A DNA stretch of 64,000 nucleotides from Babylonia areolata (GCF_041734735.1 NC_134879.1:12992301-13056300); one strand, 5' to 3'. Positions 47,701 through 57,956 are shown, counted from the first letter of the stretch. A program made the numbers and translations. The notes: generated by a model not told the origin, from the sequence alone.

Positions 47701-49999
47701 AAGACGCTGACATGGGTGTCCAGTTAGGTTTTGGGATTATGTGACAAAGCTGGAATCTCATAAGATAAGATAAGAATAACTTTATTATCTCCAACTGGAG
47801 AAATTTGGTCAGGTGGATTATCACAACATAGACAAGTAAACAACATGGGGACCATAACTGTAAAAGTCAACAACAGCTTTTACGAATATTACGAAGATAC
47901 AGGAAATAACTAGTATTCTTAAAGTAAAAACAGAAAGAATTAAGAAACATTATTTGAATATGATTATAAACATAGCCTACTATACTGCACATTGATTACA
48001 ATAGACAGATAAGATAAGAATAAAGATAAATTGCGGAAAACTGCAACCAGATAATCAGCACACACCCGAACCCCACCCACCCCACACACGCGGATTACTT
48101 GATTAAACAAGAGTAATAAACATATGTTCTCAAATAAAAGCATTTCACATATTCGCTTTTAAAAACATTGCAATTAATTATTACATCGTAATTATTAAAC
48201 AGAAATATATTTCTTCTTCTTCTTCTGCATTCGTGGGCTTCAACTCCCACGTTCACTCGTATATACATGAGTGGGCTTTTTACATGTATGACCGTTTTTA
48301 CCCCGCCATGTAGGCAGCCATACTCCGCTTTCGGGAGTGTGCATGCTGGGTATGTTCTTGTTTCCATAACCCACCAAACGCTGACATGGATTACAGGATC
48401 TTTAACGTGCGTATTTGATCTTATGCTTGCGTATACACACGAAGGGGGTTCAGGCACTAGCAGGTCTACACATATGTTGACCTGGGAGATTGGAAAAATC
48501 TCCACCCTTCACCCACCAGGCGCCATCACCGTGATTCGAACCCGGGACCCTCAGATTGACAGTCCAACGCTTTAACCATTCGGCTATTGCGCCCGTCATT
48601 TACAAATTCAAATTACAAAAAGAAACATACTGTGATTCATTAAGATACAATGGCATAAAAGGTAGGCAGCTAACGACACCAAAACCTCATAAAATAACCC
48701 CCAATGAAATATGGAAAGATAACAGAAAGTTGTCACACAGTGACACAGTCTGCATTCCACGTACTCAAGTCTGGTTTTGCAGCTCGTTGGTAAAAGTGGA
48801 ATTCACAAAACAGAGGTCCGTTATCCAAAGGTTCCTTTGTGCGGGCCATTCACACATGCACACAGAAAAGCAAAAGAAAACAATTGATTTCCAATGTGTT
48901 ATTGTCAATGTGTTCTGATTAAAGCATTCTCTGGTTATAACTATCTAAATGTTTCTTTGAACAACAATAAGAAAAAACCAATAGCAAAACAACACCAAAC
49001 AAACCCAATTTATTCCTTATGAAAGAGAGAAAGAGCGAGATTTCACATCACCCTACCACTCTGTGTGTGTGTGTGTGCATGCGCGTGTGCGTGCATGCGT
49101 GCATGCATGTGTGTGTGTGTGATCCGCAACTTCTCTCAACAACTGGACTGTTGTTAATTCTTATTGAAGTAAGTAACACATTCTTTTCAGCTTCTGAATA
49201 CCAGTTGGATTTTGCTTCAACCAGTATCCATGAAATAAAATCAGGATACTCAAAACATAAAATACTGAAAATGTTTACATAACGTACAACTTTGATAACA
49301 AACGGTGAAATCTGGCAAGAAGATCCCCCAGTCACATCATAAGCTGGAACAGGAAACAAAACAATTGTTGATTTTCAAGCATTCAAGTCACACTCAAGTT
49401 TTTCACTAGATGTACAAAGTGCTGATGATAAAATCAGTTACTGTATTTGCACACACATGCAAAGACGCACACCTGCACAAACACACACACACACATACAC
49501 ACACACAATTTATTTGCACACATGCACATACTGAGAAACTGTTCAGCAAATTCCCTCTTTGGAAGACACGAAAGGCTTAATAATTCAATCCAGAAAGAGT
49601 TGGTTTCAGTTGGACTTGACAGCTTCATTATATATTTCAGTTAACACATAATGAATAAATGATATACATTCAATGCTGAAAGGAGGAGATATAATGTGGG
49701 CTGGACTAGGCAACTGTGACAATGTCCAAAACTTACGTAAAGAAGGCAACAGCAATACAAATTTTGTCTCCCCAAAATATATTCTTGCAAACATAAAATC
49801 ACCTACACACATGTATACATGAAGGTCGGCACACAAATTTGCATACAAGTCCATAAGCCTTACCTGTGTAGATTAGTCCAAATCCACCCTGTCCAATTAT
49901 TTCACCAAGCTTCCATGTTTTTTTCACTGGCTGAGTCTGCAGAAGTATCTCACCACTCGGAAATCGTTCAGGCAGCTTATGCCCTTTAGCCTTCCCTTT
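32355..49999 (-). CDS. VRK1: VRK1-like vaccinia-related kinase with acidic repeat tail (first coding exon not found)
   Basis: Eleven exons on the minus strand: 49999-49864, 49343-49288, 48834-48765, 45712-45516, 44569-44465, 42937-42805, 40364-40244, 37098-37040, 35193-35054, 33966-32894 and 32424-32355 (stop TGA at 32357-32355). All phases fit and the sum is 2160 bases, 719 residues. Kinase landmarks in order are the glycine loop [16 protein letters not shown] (VAIK equivalent), [31 protein letters not shown], the catalytic loop [13 protein letters not shown] (VRK1 has HGDIKASN), VDYGLA (DFG equivalent), [31 protein letters not shown] and [10 protein letters not shown]. VRKs are nuclear Ser/Thr kinases acting on BAF, histones and p53. 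The last two exons form a long proline-, serine- and acid-rich tail; [10 protein letters not shown] near the end recalls the VRK1 C-terminus. The N-terminal exon ends in phase 0 and lies upstream of 50005. The final acceptor choice at 33963/33966 is ambiguous (CAGCAG). Confidence 0.95.
32945..33450 (-). repeat. Coding repeat of the VRK1 tail (DYHPEEDE units)
   Basis: About twenty in-frame units with consensus DYHPEEDE inside the penultimate VRK1 exon. The 3' half is organised as a higher-order unit of 24 codons (two YHPEEDED then one YLPEEDED) repeated three times almost without change. The 5' half is diverged ([24 protein letters not shown]). The order suggests recent 72-base duplication at one end. 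The product is a strongly acidic, probably disordered segment. Confidence 0.92.
34300..34375 (-). repeat. LINE 3'-end-like fragment
   Basis: GGCAA pentamer repeats, then GGAGTTTATTTCGTG and a CCCCCTGGGGGCAC hairpin. Read on the minus strand, this is a stem-loop followed by AATAAA-like sequence and a (TTGCC)n tail. It is a 3' end only. Confidence 0.4.
34522..34753 (-). mobile_element. piggyBac-type MITE, copy B
   Basis: Inverse copy of 7858-8089, again exactly bounded by TTAA on both sides and 232 bases long. It lies in VRK1 intron sequence between exons 33966 and 35054. Confidence 0.85.
34879..35012. repeat. Dispersed repeat R6, decayed copy
   Basis: Matches 30918-31060 in order through ACAAGACCCACTTGTGCA, CAGGGTCTGA, GTGGAGAACTCA and AGTTACTTCCC, with gaps. 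It lies just downstream (in transcript sense) of the 35193-35054 exon of VRK1. Confidence 0.5.
35215..35440. repeat. Intron segment duplicated at 36250-36985
   Basis: Shares with 36250-36378 and 36877-36985 the words GGCACCTTT, GAATAAGGGATAGCAA, GAGACCAAATATTCCT/GAGATCAAGCATTCCT and AAAGCAATCAAATCTGAATC. The second copy is interrupted by the 5S-headed SINE at 36379. The duplication adjoins the 35193 exon border of VRK1. Confidence 0.65.
35750..35981 (-). mobile_element. piggyBac-type MITE, copy C
   Basis: Third 232-base TTAA-bounded copy, same orientation as 34522-34753 and about 1.2 kb from it. Very few differences separate the copies. Confidence 0.85.
36379..36876 (-). mobile_element. SINE3: 5S-rRNA-derived SINE with 10-base target-site duplication
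   Basis: Read on the minus strand: a 5S rRNA head (36876-36760), an AT-rich linker with TAAA repeats, a conserved tail (GTGGTGTAGTGTGTG, GAACGCAGTGACGCCTCC, TTGAGCTACTGAAAC) and a CTGAAA end. The word GGATAGCAAG stands on both sides (36369-36378 and 36877-36886), which fixes the borders. The region 35215-35440 carries the same flank without the insertion. 5S-headed SINEs (class SINE3) are known from fish and other animals. The tail without the head occurs at 14715, 37921, 38765, 54985 and 62385, and in LINE context at 47520. Confidence 0.9.
36760..36876 (-). rRNA. 5S rRNA-like head of SINE3 (not a functional rRNA gene)
   Basis: Minus-strand order matches 5S rRNA: GGCCATACCATGTTGAA, CACCGGTTCTCGTCC, ATCACCGAAGTTAAGCAA, GTCGGGCCCGG, AGTACTTGGATGGGTGAC, GCCTGGGAACACCGGGTGC. 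The internal promoter boxes are largely kept. It continues directly into the SINE body instead of a T-run terminator and sits inside target-site duplications, so it is a retroposed derivative. Confidence 0.85.
37730..37890. pseudogene. Duplicated intron segment with a fragment of the 40244-40364 VRK1 exon end
   Basis: Similar in order to 40128-40266: ACACAAGGCCAGTA, a poly-A stretch, GTGAAGA.ACTGACTG, and ATTTTGAG.TCCCGAAC. The last words are the donor and final codons (RDLKIQ) of the 40364-40244 VRK1 exon. A third version of the left part, without the exon end, is at 39464-39600. The fragment carries only the exon's 3' end. Confidence 0.6.
38308..38760 (-). mobile_element. LINE ORF2 C-terminal fragment
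   Basis: Minus-strand peptide [16 protein letters not shown], then [20 protein letters not shown] and SSLKTHLF. This is the conserved C-terminal end of CR1/L2/RTE-X-like LINE ORF2. It is 5'-truncated and decayed. It lies in a VRK1 intron next to a SINE3 tail (38765-38845), a SINE2 fragment (38850-38998) and a SINE1, all on the same strand. Confidence 0.8.
38765..38998 (-). mobile_element. SINE3 tail and SINE2 fragment, adjacent
   Basis: 38765-38845 carries CTACACCACATCTGC and AACCCAATGTGCTTGTCAGG (SINE3 tail). 38865-38998 carries AGAGTGGATTTCTTTTTAC, CATGGGTTCTTTT and TCATCCAAAAGACTAG (middle of SINE2). Another short SINE3 tail piece is at 37921-37970. Confidence 0.7.
39004..39393 (-). mobile_element. 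SINE1, tRNA-headed, full-length copy
   Basis: On the minus strand it begins GACGGGCGCAATAGCCGAGC. A-box-like TAGCCGAGCGGTTAAAGC and B-box GGTTTGAATCTC resemble a leucine/serine-type tRNA head. The body contains TTCAGGTCAACATATGTG-like words, CCTGAACCCCCTTCGTG and AACATACCCAGCATGC, and the tail is (GAA)n. Full copies are at 48210 and 52475; partial copies are at 8378, 22720, 41790 and 44935. Confidence 0.88.
39464..39600. repeat. Duplicated VRK1 intron segment
   Basis: Shares TGCATGCCTAAACT.CAA with 37732 and GAAGAAAAAGAAGGAATG, AAGGAACACAAGGCCAGTA with 40130. Together with 37730 and 40128 this makes three related blocks around one VRK1 exon. Confidence 0.6.
39601..40112. repeat. ~510-base direct repeat, copy 1 (MITE-like)
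   Basis: Near-identical to 40412-40938. The left end has CAAGACTCACTTGTGATAAA. The right end, reverse-complemented, reads ACTCACTTGTGTAAAC. This short terminal inverted repeat suggests a non-autonomous DNA transposon. A more decayed relative starts at 41024 (GATTCACTTGTGAAAAC, GGAAATACTTTGTC). The copies flank the 40364-40244 VRK1 exon. Confidence 0.7.
40412..40938. repeat. ~510-base direct repeat, copy 2 (MITE-like)
   Basis: Second copy of 39601-40112, with an expanded CA run near its right end. Both begin with the same AACAAGAGAGGCAAGGCC word, so either the element is longer than its inverted repeats or the flank was duplicated with it. Confidence 0.7.
41790..41945 (+). mobile_element. SINE1 tail-half fragment
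   Basis: Words ATACCCAGCACAT, GAAAACGGAATATGGCTGCC and GTAAAAATGGTCATA in SINE1 order, ending in GAAA repeats. The head is missing. 40939-41789 otherwise contains only the decayed relative of the 39601 repeat. Confidence 0.65.
41967..42375 (-). mobile_element. SINE2 copy, minus orientation
   Basis: Full-length relative of 13470-13866 (body words GTGAAATTCGGGCTGCTCTC, AGAATTTTGCCAAG, GATTCGAACCAGCGC, AGGCCATCACTC). It lies between VRK1 exons 42805 and 40364. Confidence 0.87.
43533..43581. repeat. GT microsatellite in VRK1 intron
   Basis: A pure (GT)n run of about 24 units. A (CA)n run of similar length lies at 44729-44773 in the next intron. 42938-43530 and 43582-44039 show no other feature. 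Confidence 0.9.
44040..44271 (+). mobile_element. piggyBac-type MITE, copy D
   Basis: Fourth 232-base TTAA-bounded copy, in VRK1 intron sequence. A garbled version of it is present in the noisy duplicate at about 45879-46060. Confidence 0.85.
44935..45440 (-). mobile_element. Composite SINE1 copy with an internal ~100-base duplication
   Basis: The stretch with GGGGGTTCAGGCACTAGCAGG and ATCTCTACCCTTCACCCACC occurs twice in a row (about 45178-45260 and 45285-45370). It ends with a decayed tRNA-like head (GCTCAGATTGAAAGTCC and ATGCTTTAACTAC). The left part (44935-44990) reads like a LINE 3' end (ACTTATATAACACATA, CTCTAAGTGCTTTAC). Confidence 0.6.
45842..47362. repeat. Error-rich second copy of 43990-45840
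   Basis: In order, this block follows 43990-45840: the piggyBac-type MITE, the VRK1 catalytic-loop exon (garbled at about 46226-46292), the CA run, the SINE1, and the VRK1 LGVP exon (garbled at about 47035-47225). Small insertions and deletions occur every few bases. Its last 120 bases (47240-47360) match almost perfectly. Differences hit exon, intron and repeat alike. It cannot encode the kinase exons. Either it is a very old tandem duplication or, more likely from the indel pattern, uncorrected long-read sequence left in the assembly. Confidence 0.85.
47455..47690 (+). mobile_element. LINE 3' end: ORF2 C-terminus plus SINE3-type tail
   Basis: The first part encodes [18 protein letters not shown] and a stop, the usual C-terminus of a CR1/L2/RTE-X-like ORF2. 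After a 15-base gap comes the same conserved tail as SINE3 (GCCTGACTAAGCACGTTGGG, CTGCTGGTCAGGC, GCAGATGTGGTGTAGCG, CCTCCTTGAGCTACTGA) and a (TGATAC)n end. This is the candidate partner LINE of SINE3. Confidence 0.75.
47757..48206 (-). mobile_element. LINE-3'-end-like repeat R7, copy 1
   Basis: Inverse of 57957-58495 with very few differences. On the minus strand it ends CTCCAGTTGGAGATAATAAA followed by (TTATC)n, a stem, AATAAA-like word and short tandem tail as in LINE 3' UTRs. No coding part of note. SINE1 48210-48597 abuts it. Confidence 0.75.
48210..48597 (-). mobile_element. SINE1, full-length copy
   Basis: Same layout as 39004-39393: on the plus strand a TTC-rich start, CATGCTGGGTATGTTC, GGGTTCAGGCACTAGC, GTGATTCGAACCCGGGACC (B-box, inverse) and CGGCTATTGCGCCCGTC. 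It lies between VRK1 exons 48765 and 45712. Confidence 0.88.
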
Positions 50000-50047
<48 letters not shown>

Positions 50048-52200
50048 TTCAGACATGCACAGACAAGGATGTATTTAAACACACACACTGGACTTATGTT
50101 GTTAAACAATACTCAGTCATGCCTTTACACAAAACTACAATTATGATTAAGTCATATGGAAAAAAAAAAAAAAAAAAAAAAAGTTTAGACAGTTGTCCCT
50201 AAATTGGCACCTCATCACTGAATGGCTGTAAAGACCAATTTTGGAACTGCCAGCTCTGAAGCAGGAGACACACACACTCTCTCTCTCTCATACTAATTGC
50301 TATCTATACAGTCCCATCTCTAAAGTAATGGCTGATCAAAGAATGTCTAATGTGAGTCTTGATCAACAATATGTAAATTAGCATAAGGAACAGAAGGAAT
50401 ACTAATACACAAACACAAAGATGAGGCTGCATTGATTGAGGGACTGAGTTAAAAAAAAAAATTGAAAGCCAGACATGTATACATACACAATTAAACAGAC
50501 AGGAATACAGACACATTAAAACTGACAATTATTGAGATAAAAGAGAGACAAACATAGAGAATCTAAGCAAACTATTACAGTGACATAAAGACTGATATAC
50601 TTTAACTCTTCTGGCAACTGACAAAATGAATAATAAGATGAGAAAAGATGTGAGTTTTCACCTGCATTTTTTTGGTCAGTTACTTGACATAACCCCTTTC
50701 CATGCAGTTATCTGCAACATAAAACTGACTAATATTATTAATCAGGCCCTGTTCTGTACAAGAAATACAATTGGATCTATTGTAACAGATCGAGGTATGA
50801 AGTTCAAGAAAAGGCATAAACATTTAAACATTTTAGGCTTGACAAAAGGCAGAGCAGAAACACACAATCTCTCTCACGCACATTTTATTATGAGTGCACA
50901 CACACACACACACACACACATTCTGATTCTCTGAGCACACAAGATTTAAAAGAACACTCTACATTAACTGAAAAAAAACCTATTAATATCTAAACTGAAG
51001 CAAAGAAAATAAAAATAACTGAAGCTTCATTTTAAAGCATAATATGCTTGATAAACTTAATTCCTTCATGAAATAAAGTCACTTAATGTGTGAATGCTTT
51101 CCTTCTTTCACACACACACACACACACGTATTTGTAAATAAAATATGGTATACCTTCACATATGTACGTTGTTGGTGAGATTACAAAATAAGCTATAATA
51201 TGTTGGCAAAGTCAGCTTCAACCAGTTAAGTGTGGTGCAATGACCGGTACACTTATACTTGGGTAATTTGTCAGCTGACACTTGCAGTTCTAATAATATA
51301 CATGCAAAACTGAAAAACACAGAAAATGTATGCCCTGGTATTTTCTTCTCATTGCTTCTGTCTTTCACACTTTTTCTCTCAAAAATAAATAAATAAATAA
51401 ATAAGTTTTTAAGCATTTGTGGTGCTGCGGAAAAGTCCGCACGCTTTGATATCTTGTAACCGAAACTGAAACTCCCCAACATTGTAAATTATCGAGAATG
51501 CAATACATGCCAACAATAGCAACCATCCAGAGAACAGTAGCTTACTAAGCATGTAATGCCAAATTTGATTTCTGTCGACTATGCAGATGCAGACATGTAA
51601 CTTTTTAAGTTCGGATATTTTCGCAATATTTTGGACGGGAAACCTCTTCTTGAAGATGATGATTGTGACATGGGTTAGTCTTTCCAAGTGACATACGACT
51701 TCAGGCACAGCAATGGTGGAATTCTGGAATTCAGAAAGTGAGGATCACCAAAGACACTGATTAAAAAAAAAATACTGATAATAACAACAACAAAAACGAA
51801 AAGAAGAAAAAGTGGCCAACCTGTCCGTGATCGAGTGTATATTTGGAACACGCGGAAGACAGTGATGGGAGTTGTCGCACTTGGAAAAAAATCCCCGGAA
51901 AACGAAAACCCGTTTTTAAGGTAGCCAGTCATTCGAGATTGTGGAAGCAACCGGTTCGCCATAAGCGGAAATAAAATCCGACAAAAAAAAAAAAAAAGCA
52001 AAACCGAAAGTGAAACTAATTTCCCCCATTCATTTTTATTTCATTTTTGAATTGCACTGTGACGAAAGTGTATCTTCAAACATTTTGCATGTTTTAGTTT
52101 CTTGAGCACTTCCAAAACTGTTATGGTGTTTCATGTTTGACATACAGTTTACTTAGCTGTGTGTGTGTGCCAGTGTATTTACCTGAATATAACTATACAC
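50000..52200. other. VRK1 upstream region; first coding exon not identified
   Basis: The exon 49999-49864 starts in phase 0 after a CA-derived acceptor, so a short exon with the start codon must lie upstream. No candidate in 50.0-52.1 kb has clear homology. CA runs occur at 50004-50045, 50900-50925 and 51110-51128, and a poly-A at 50160-50182. 51550-52000 is somewhat CpG-richer and could hold the promoter (inference). Confidence 0.35.
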
Positions 52201-52214
52201 AACTATGTATTCAA

Positions 52215-52379
<165 letters not shown>

Positions 52380-52474
52380 TGCAGCTATGTATGTGCATGC
52401 ATATTTTGTTTGTATGTGCACACATACAACTTTTTTGTATTGAAAATATTATCGTCAGTTTTATCTGCTGGTGA

Positions 52475-52856
52475 GACAGGTGCAATAGCCAAGTGGTTAA
52501 AGCGATGGACTTTCAATCTGAGGGTCCCGGGCTTTGAATCTCGGTAACGGCGCCGTGTGGGTAAAGGGTAGAGATTTTTCTGATCTCCCAGGTCAACATA
52601 TGTGCAGACCTGCAAGTGCCTGAACCCCCTTTGTGTGATTTTACAAGCAGAAGATCAAATACTCCAGTTGAAGATCCTGTAATCCATATCAGTGTTCGGT
52701 GGGTTATGGAAATAAGAACATACCCAGCATGCACACCCATGAAAATGTAGTATGGCTGCCTACATGGCGGGGTAAAAACAGTCATGCAAGCAAAAGTCCA
52801 CTCATGTACTTACCAGTGAACATGGGAGGTGCAGCCCATGAACAAAGAAGAAGAAG
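52475..52856 (+). mobile_element. SINE1, full-length copy, plus orientation
   Basis: Head AGGTGCAATAGCCAAGTGG with TTAAAGCGATGGACTTTC, B-box-like GGCTTTGAATCTCG, body GGTCAACATATGTGCAGACC and CATACCCAGCATGC, tail (GAA)n at 52840-52858. Confidence 0.87.
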
Positions 52857-53554
52857 AATCTGCTGGTGAGTTTATGTTATGTAAAAATGTTGTGTGAAGC
52901 ATGATGCCACCATGGAGCAAAATGTCCATATATGATGGCATATGTTATGTTTGTGTGTTTAAATGTGTGTGCATGTATGTGTGTATGTGTTTGCATTGAC
53001 ATGTAAATGAATATATAACCTGCCAGTTTTCCTTTGGCTCCAGAATATATAACCAGATACAATACCACATTATAATACTTTTTTTTCCCTGCCCTATCAT
53101 TCCCAACGTGTCAGTGTACATTTCACTTTAGTGCTGCTGGAGTCCCCAAAACACAGCCACCCCTGGGTTCGTCTGCCACAGTACGAGTATGTGCAGACAG
53201 TCCACATTCAGTCTGTGAGTACCAGAGGTGCCTATTCAGATTTAACATTTGTAGGACGTACACAATCACCCAAATGATGATAATAATGACCACTTGGTCA
53301 TGGAGCTAGATTTATCAAAAAAGCATCTCCCAAGACTTCCTCTCACGACAGTCTCCATGAATCTGCTGGCACCAAAGACCTTGACAGGCACTCTCCAAAG
53401 GCTTGGAAATGGAGGGGGCATTGTGAGAGCAAAGTGTGAAAAGCCACAGAATGCTCACACAACTGTTGCTGCAGGCTTCTGTCACAGATCTGCCAAGTGA
53501 CCTTGGCAAGAGAGCAGTTATCGTTACAATCTGTCTGAATACATATCCGAAACA

Positions 53555-54357
53555 AGATACAATAATAATGATAGTATTTATATAGCACTGAATCTTGTGC
53601 AGAGACAAATCTAAGCACTTTCACACCAGTCATTTACACGCATGCATAACTCTAAAACTGAAGAAACTGAAGACAAAGAAGGGGTAGGGGAGGGAGGCTA
53701 TCTTGTGAAGAGGTGGGTTTTAAGGCCAGACTTGAAAGAGCTGTGTGCGGAGACCTGACTAAGCGAAAGAGGAAGTTCATTCCAAATACAAGGTCCAGAG
53801 ACAGAGAAAGAATGGTGTCCAACAGTGGAGTGTTTGAATCTGGGTATGCATAAACAGAGTGGATCCAAAGCCAATTGTAGAGAGTGAGATGGAGTGTAGA
53901 GGTGAAGGCAGCCACAAAGATAGGAAGGGGCAGATTTGTGAATACATTTATAACATAGACTGTTGATCTTATACTTTATTCTGTGTGAGACAGGGAGCCA
54001 ATGGAGATGTTGCAAAATAGGAGTGATGTGCTCAGATCTTTGCTTTCTGAGGATGAATCGGGCAGCAGAGTTTTGTACGCACTGAAGGGACTGAATAGAT
54101 GAAGCAGGCAAACCAGACAATAGAGAGTTACAGAAGTCAAGGCGAGAGAGAATGAGAGAAATGACAAGTCTAGATGTTGTGTCAGTGGACAGATATTTCC
54201 GAATAGAACTGATGCATCGCAATTGACTGTAGCAAGAATACTTCATTATTTCTGAAAGATGTGTTGTTGACTTGTTTGCTGATAAAGAGGTGACTTTGAT
54301 TTTTTTTTTTTTTAAAGGCATTTCATATACAGTGCAGCACAAAGTTTCATCATTCAA
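53555..54357 (-). mobile_element. LINE ORF2 C-terminal part with 3' tail
   Basis: A minus-strand frame of about 215 residues: SLILSRLDFCNSLLSGLP, SLQCVQNSAARFIL, LQHLHWLPVSHRIKYK, PCIWNELPLSL and [12 protein letters not shown]. This is the typical C-terminal ORF2 region of CR1/L2/RTE-X-like elements. The 3' tail (53555-53640) carries AGTGCTATATAAATAC-type sequence and (ATT)n. It is 5'-truncated with the reverse-transcriptase core absent. 52857-53554 has no recognised feature. Confidence 0.85.
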
Positions 54358-54984
54358 AATACAAATTCACCAACAACTATTTAACACAGCAAAAGCTGAG
54401 ATAATTCCTTCTATTTATCTAAATTGCCAAATTCGCTGTCAAATAATGTTAATATCAATATTTTAGAAATAAATAAGTAAAACTGGGTAAGTAAAATTAA
54501 AACAAAATAAAGGGATGTAAACTGATGATACAATCAAATAAATTGATCAAGTAAAATTAAAACAAAATAAAGGAACGTAAATAACCGCTTATATGAATCA
54601 TAAAAGGCCTCTCTATTCACCATCCATCTCCAACATAAAATGCAGCATGTTAAAAAAGGAATAACAATAAAATGATAATAACAATAACAATAATAAAGGA
54701 CAGCAACTGTAAGCCATTCAGCAACTGAAATAATGTAAATAGGCTGTAGTGACTGGGTGGTGGGTGGCTGGTATTAGAGTTAACAAAATTTGTAATCCTC
54801 ACAGTCATCATTTCTTTCCTTTGTGTGCACCTGTCAAGTAAACTGTCGAATGCCAATTACACATGAATGCATTTATGTCCTGAGCATATAAATTTTCTTT
54901 TCTTTATAAATGTCTGTGCACTTTTCTTTTCTTTTTTTTTCCTGTATATGAGTTCATTTTCTATCTGCTTACTTTTCAATGTTT

Positions 54985-55215
54985 TTTTTTTTTTTTTTTT
55001 TTTTTTTGTCTATTCATGTTTATTTGTTTATTTATTCATTAATTTATTAATCTATCCATTTATTTGTTTATGCACTCTTTTTTCAAAAGGCCTGACTAAG
55101 CGTGTTGGTTTGCACTGCTGGTCAGGCATCTGCTTAGCAGATGTGGTGTAGTGTATACGGATTTGTTCAAATGCAGTGATGCCTCCTTGAGTATTTGAAC
55201 TGAACTGAACTGTGC
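54985..55215 (+). mobile_element. SINE3 tail copy with AT-rich linker
   Basis: A poly-T and TTTA-repeat stretch, followed by GGCCTGACTAAGCGTGTTGG, CTGCTGGTCAGGCATCTGC, GCAGATGTGGTGTAGTG and CCTCCTTGAG, and an AACTG tail. The 5S head is missing. Confidence 0.75.
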
Positions 55216-55309
55216 AGCAGATTCAGTTTACAGCCACAAACATGATAATCATCCAACCTGTCCGGATCCTGTGGTTGGTGATCATAAAAGTGTGACAGAC
55301 TGACACTAT

Positions 55310-55860
55310 AGGGTATCAATCAATCAATCAAATCAAAAACACTTTATCAATCCACATGGAAATTAAGTTGTGCAATCACAGGCTCATTGTAAACACTGGC
55401 ATAAAATCATGCGCAACATAAGAAGAGATCAAAACTAGTCAAATAAGAATTCCCAATAGCTGACGATATACTACCCCCCCCCCCCCCCCCCCCACACACA
55501 CATACTCATGTTAAGACAATAGGGTATTGCACAACAATATTAACAAATGAAAACATCCAACAAAAAAAAAGGGTATAGATTACTAAAAATGACATGCGCG
55601 CACGCACGCATGCACACACACACACGCTGTCTAATATCACTTCAAGTGGAAAGACGTTAAACTGAAGACAACAACACACACACACACGTTAAGACCATAA
55701 GGTATTGTACAACAATACATAAATAAAAACATCAAGGGAATAAATCGTATATATAAGTAAAATGCACACACACACACACACACACACACACTCATTCACA
55801 CACACACTCACACAAACAACGTATGCATGCACATAACATATGTCACGCCAATAAAATTAG
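55310..55860 (-). repeat. LINE-3'-end-like fragment and CA-rich stretch
   Basis: 55315-55400 shows (ATCA)n, then CACTTTATCAATCCACATGG, the inverse of a LINE 3' end with a TGAT tail. A C tract lies at 55475-55493. 55627-55675 carries a short motif CTAATATCACTT..AGTGGAAAGACGTTAAACTG that also occurs at 9711 and 10826, a small dispersed repeat of unknown origin. CA runs follow to 55810. Confidence 0.5.
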
Positions 55861-56199
55861 AACATTAAGATACATGAAATCCAAGTAAAATAAGAAAATA
55901 TTTAAAAATCACTTCCGATCACACACACACAGAAATGCTTGCTTGCCCGTGCCCAATGTGAACTTGTGAAATGTGTTGTTATTGATCATGTTGTTGTTGT
56001 TGTTTTTCCTCAAAAAGCAAAAGAAACAACCACCTTGTGATGTGTATTTCTAAAAAAGAGATACATAACCTTTTGTGCAAGGGAACAAGAAAAATAAAAT
56101 AAAAATAAATGTGTGACAGACTGGTTGTGTATTTCATTTTATTTTTGCTGACCTGTTTTTCATTCTCATTTCCTTCTGTTTTATCCTGTATTACACTTT

Positions 56200-56515
56200 G
56201 TCAACAGATTTCGGTACATGAAAGTTAGGCTGCTGTCCCCAGGGAGAGTGCATCAACAGTGTACAGCACCACCCACATTTTCTCTCATATATATATATTA
56301 TATATATATATATATTTTTTAAGGTCTGCATGTGTATTTGTTTCAAAATATCAGAGTGGATATTTCTACAGTATTTTGCCAGGGCCAGCCCTTTTGTTCC
56401 CTTAGGTTCTTTTATGTGCGTGAAGAGCATTCTGAGCTCTGCACCTGGGTACATCATCTCGTCTGAAAGATTGACACCCAGGAAACTGCTCAAGATCTAG
56501 TGGAGTGGGGATGGG
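56200..56515 (-). mobile_element. Decayed SINE2 copy
   Basis: Keeps GGCTGCTGTCCCCAGGGAGAG, CTACAGTATTTTGCCAGGG, TTAGGTTCTTTTATGTGCGTG and CATCTCGTCTGAAAGA in SINE2 order (each with changes), plus a TA microsatellite at 56286-56315. The tRNA head is lost. 56516-57956 shows no recognised feature. Confidence 0.6.
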
Positions 56516-57956
56516 GCTGGGGGTAAAAATCCTGGTCCACATAAAGAACTCATACCCATAAACACTCATTACCAAGTTAGGCTCATTATAACTACACTTT
56601 TTCTTATCATTCATCCAAATTCACCCACACAACGTCCCAGCATTGGCAGTCCATGCTACCTTTACAGTTTACAGTTTTAGTGTATTGTATTGCATTGCAT
56701 TGTATTGTATTACTCTTTAGTCATAACAGATTTCTAGAAGGCAAGGGTGATTTTTCTCCATGCTGCAAATGTATTTTTACCACAGAAAAACAAGAAGAAG
56801 AAGAAACAAAACAAAACTCTCAGACTGTTGAAAAAAGACCACCGCCACCATGAATTCCAGTTCCTTATGTACTGAACAGACTATTTTCTCAAACAATTTC
56901 TTTGAAGAGAAGATATTCTTGACAGTTCCATAAATCATTTCAAAATGCCTTGAATGTGACTGCACATTCTGAAGAGCAAGAAGATTTATAGGGTAAGGTT
57001 ATTGATTAGTAGTTTTTCATGTTTGCTGCGTTCTTTTGTTTCATTTCTCCAGTTTATCTTTGCAGTAAACATGTTGTTTGACAAAGTTTATGTATTATTT
57101 GTTTTTCATGTTTGTTGTGTTCTTTTGTTTCATTTGTTTGCAATCCTCCACACTTTCAAGCGAAAAAGGTAACTGAATCTTTCAGATTAGATTAATGTAA
57201 TCTTGGAGTGAAATGGACTGTTGGTATTGCTTGACTTAGGTAGCTGAAAGACAGACTTGTAAGATGAGATTTATGGTTGACTTCGTGTGTAGCTTTGAAA
57301 ATAACTTGTTGAAAAATAAAGTTTAAAAGGAATGCGTTTTAATCAAACAGATATGCACTCACACATACACATTAACAAGAGGCAGTCTTGGTCAAGACAC
57401 TGTTTATTCATACTTGTACATTTAATATTTAGGGCACCAGTTTGATGGCCCACTTTTCTTTACTATTCATCTACTCTTTCACTATAAAACAGTAAAAGAC
57501 ACTGCCACACATCCACAATGTCATAGTGCAATTGCTTGACTCAAAAAACGAGCCCTTTAGAAGTTAAGGCAATGTATGCTGATTACTGCAATTAGTCACC
57601 ACTACTGCACATAAGAAACTCTGTAACACAATAAAGAAAATACACTAAACTGTTTACAGAATCTTTTACTGACATAGGTTACATAATGATTATTACATAT
57701 CAAAGCAAACGCGAAGTAAACCAACATTATGCAAGCAGCTTTGGAAATCATCAGTGCATCAAATTTGATCTCCATTGGTTCAAAATGTACAATATAAGAT
57801 ATGTCAAAGCGTAGAAAACAACAACAGAACAAACAATTGAAAATAAATGCAAAAGCAAGAGACAAAACGTAACAGATGAAACAGACAACCCAAAGCACCT
57901 GTTTACACAGTATCTTCTACTGTTGCATAATTGTTCCGATTTCTGTAAATCCAACT

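Noticed and set aside
50304-50934. Possible small genes upstream of VRK1
   Set aside because: Frames are short, AT-rich, without recognisable domains or splice support.
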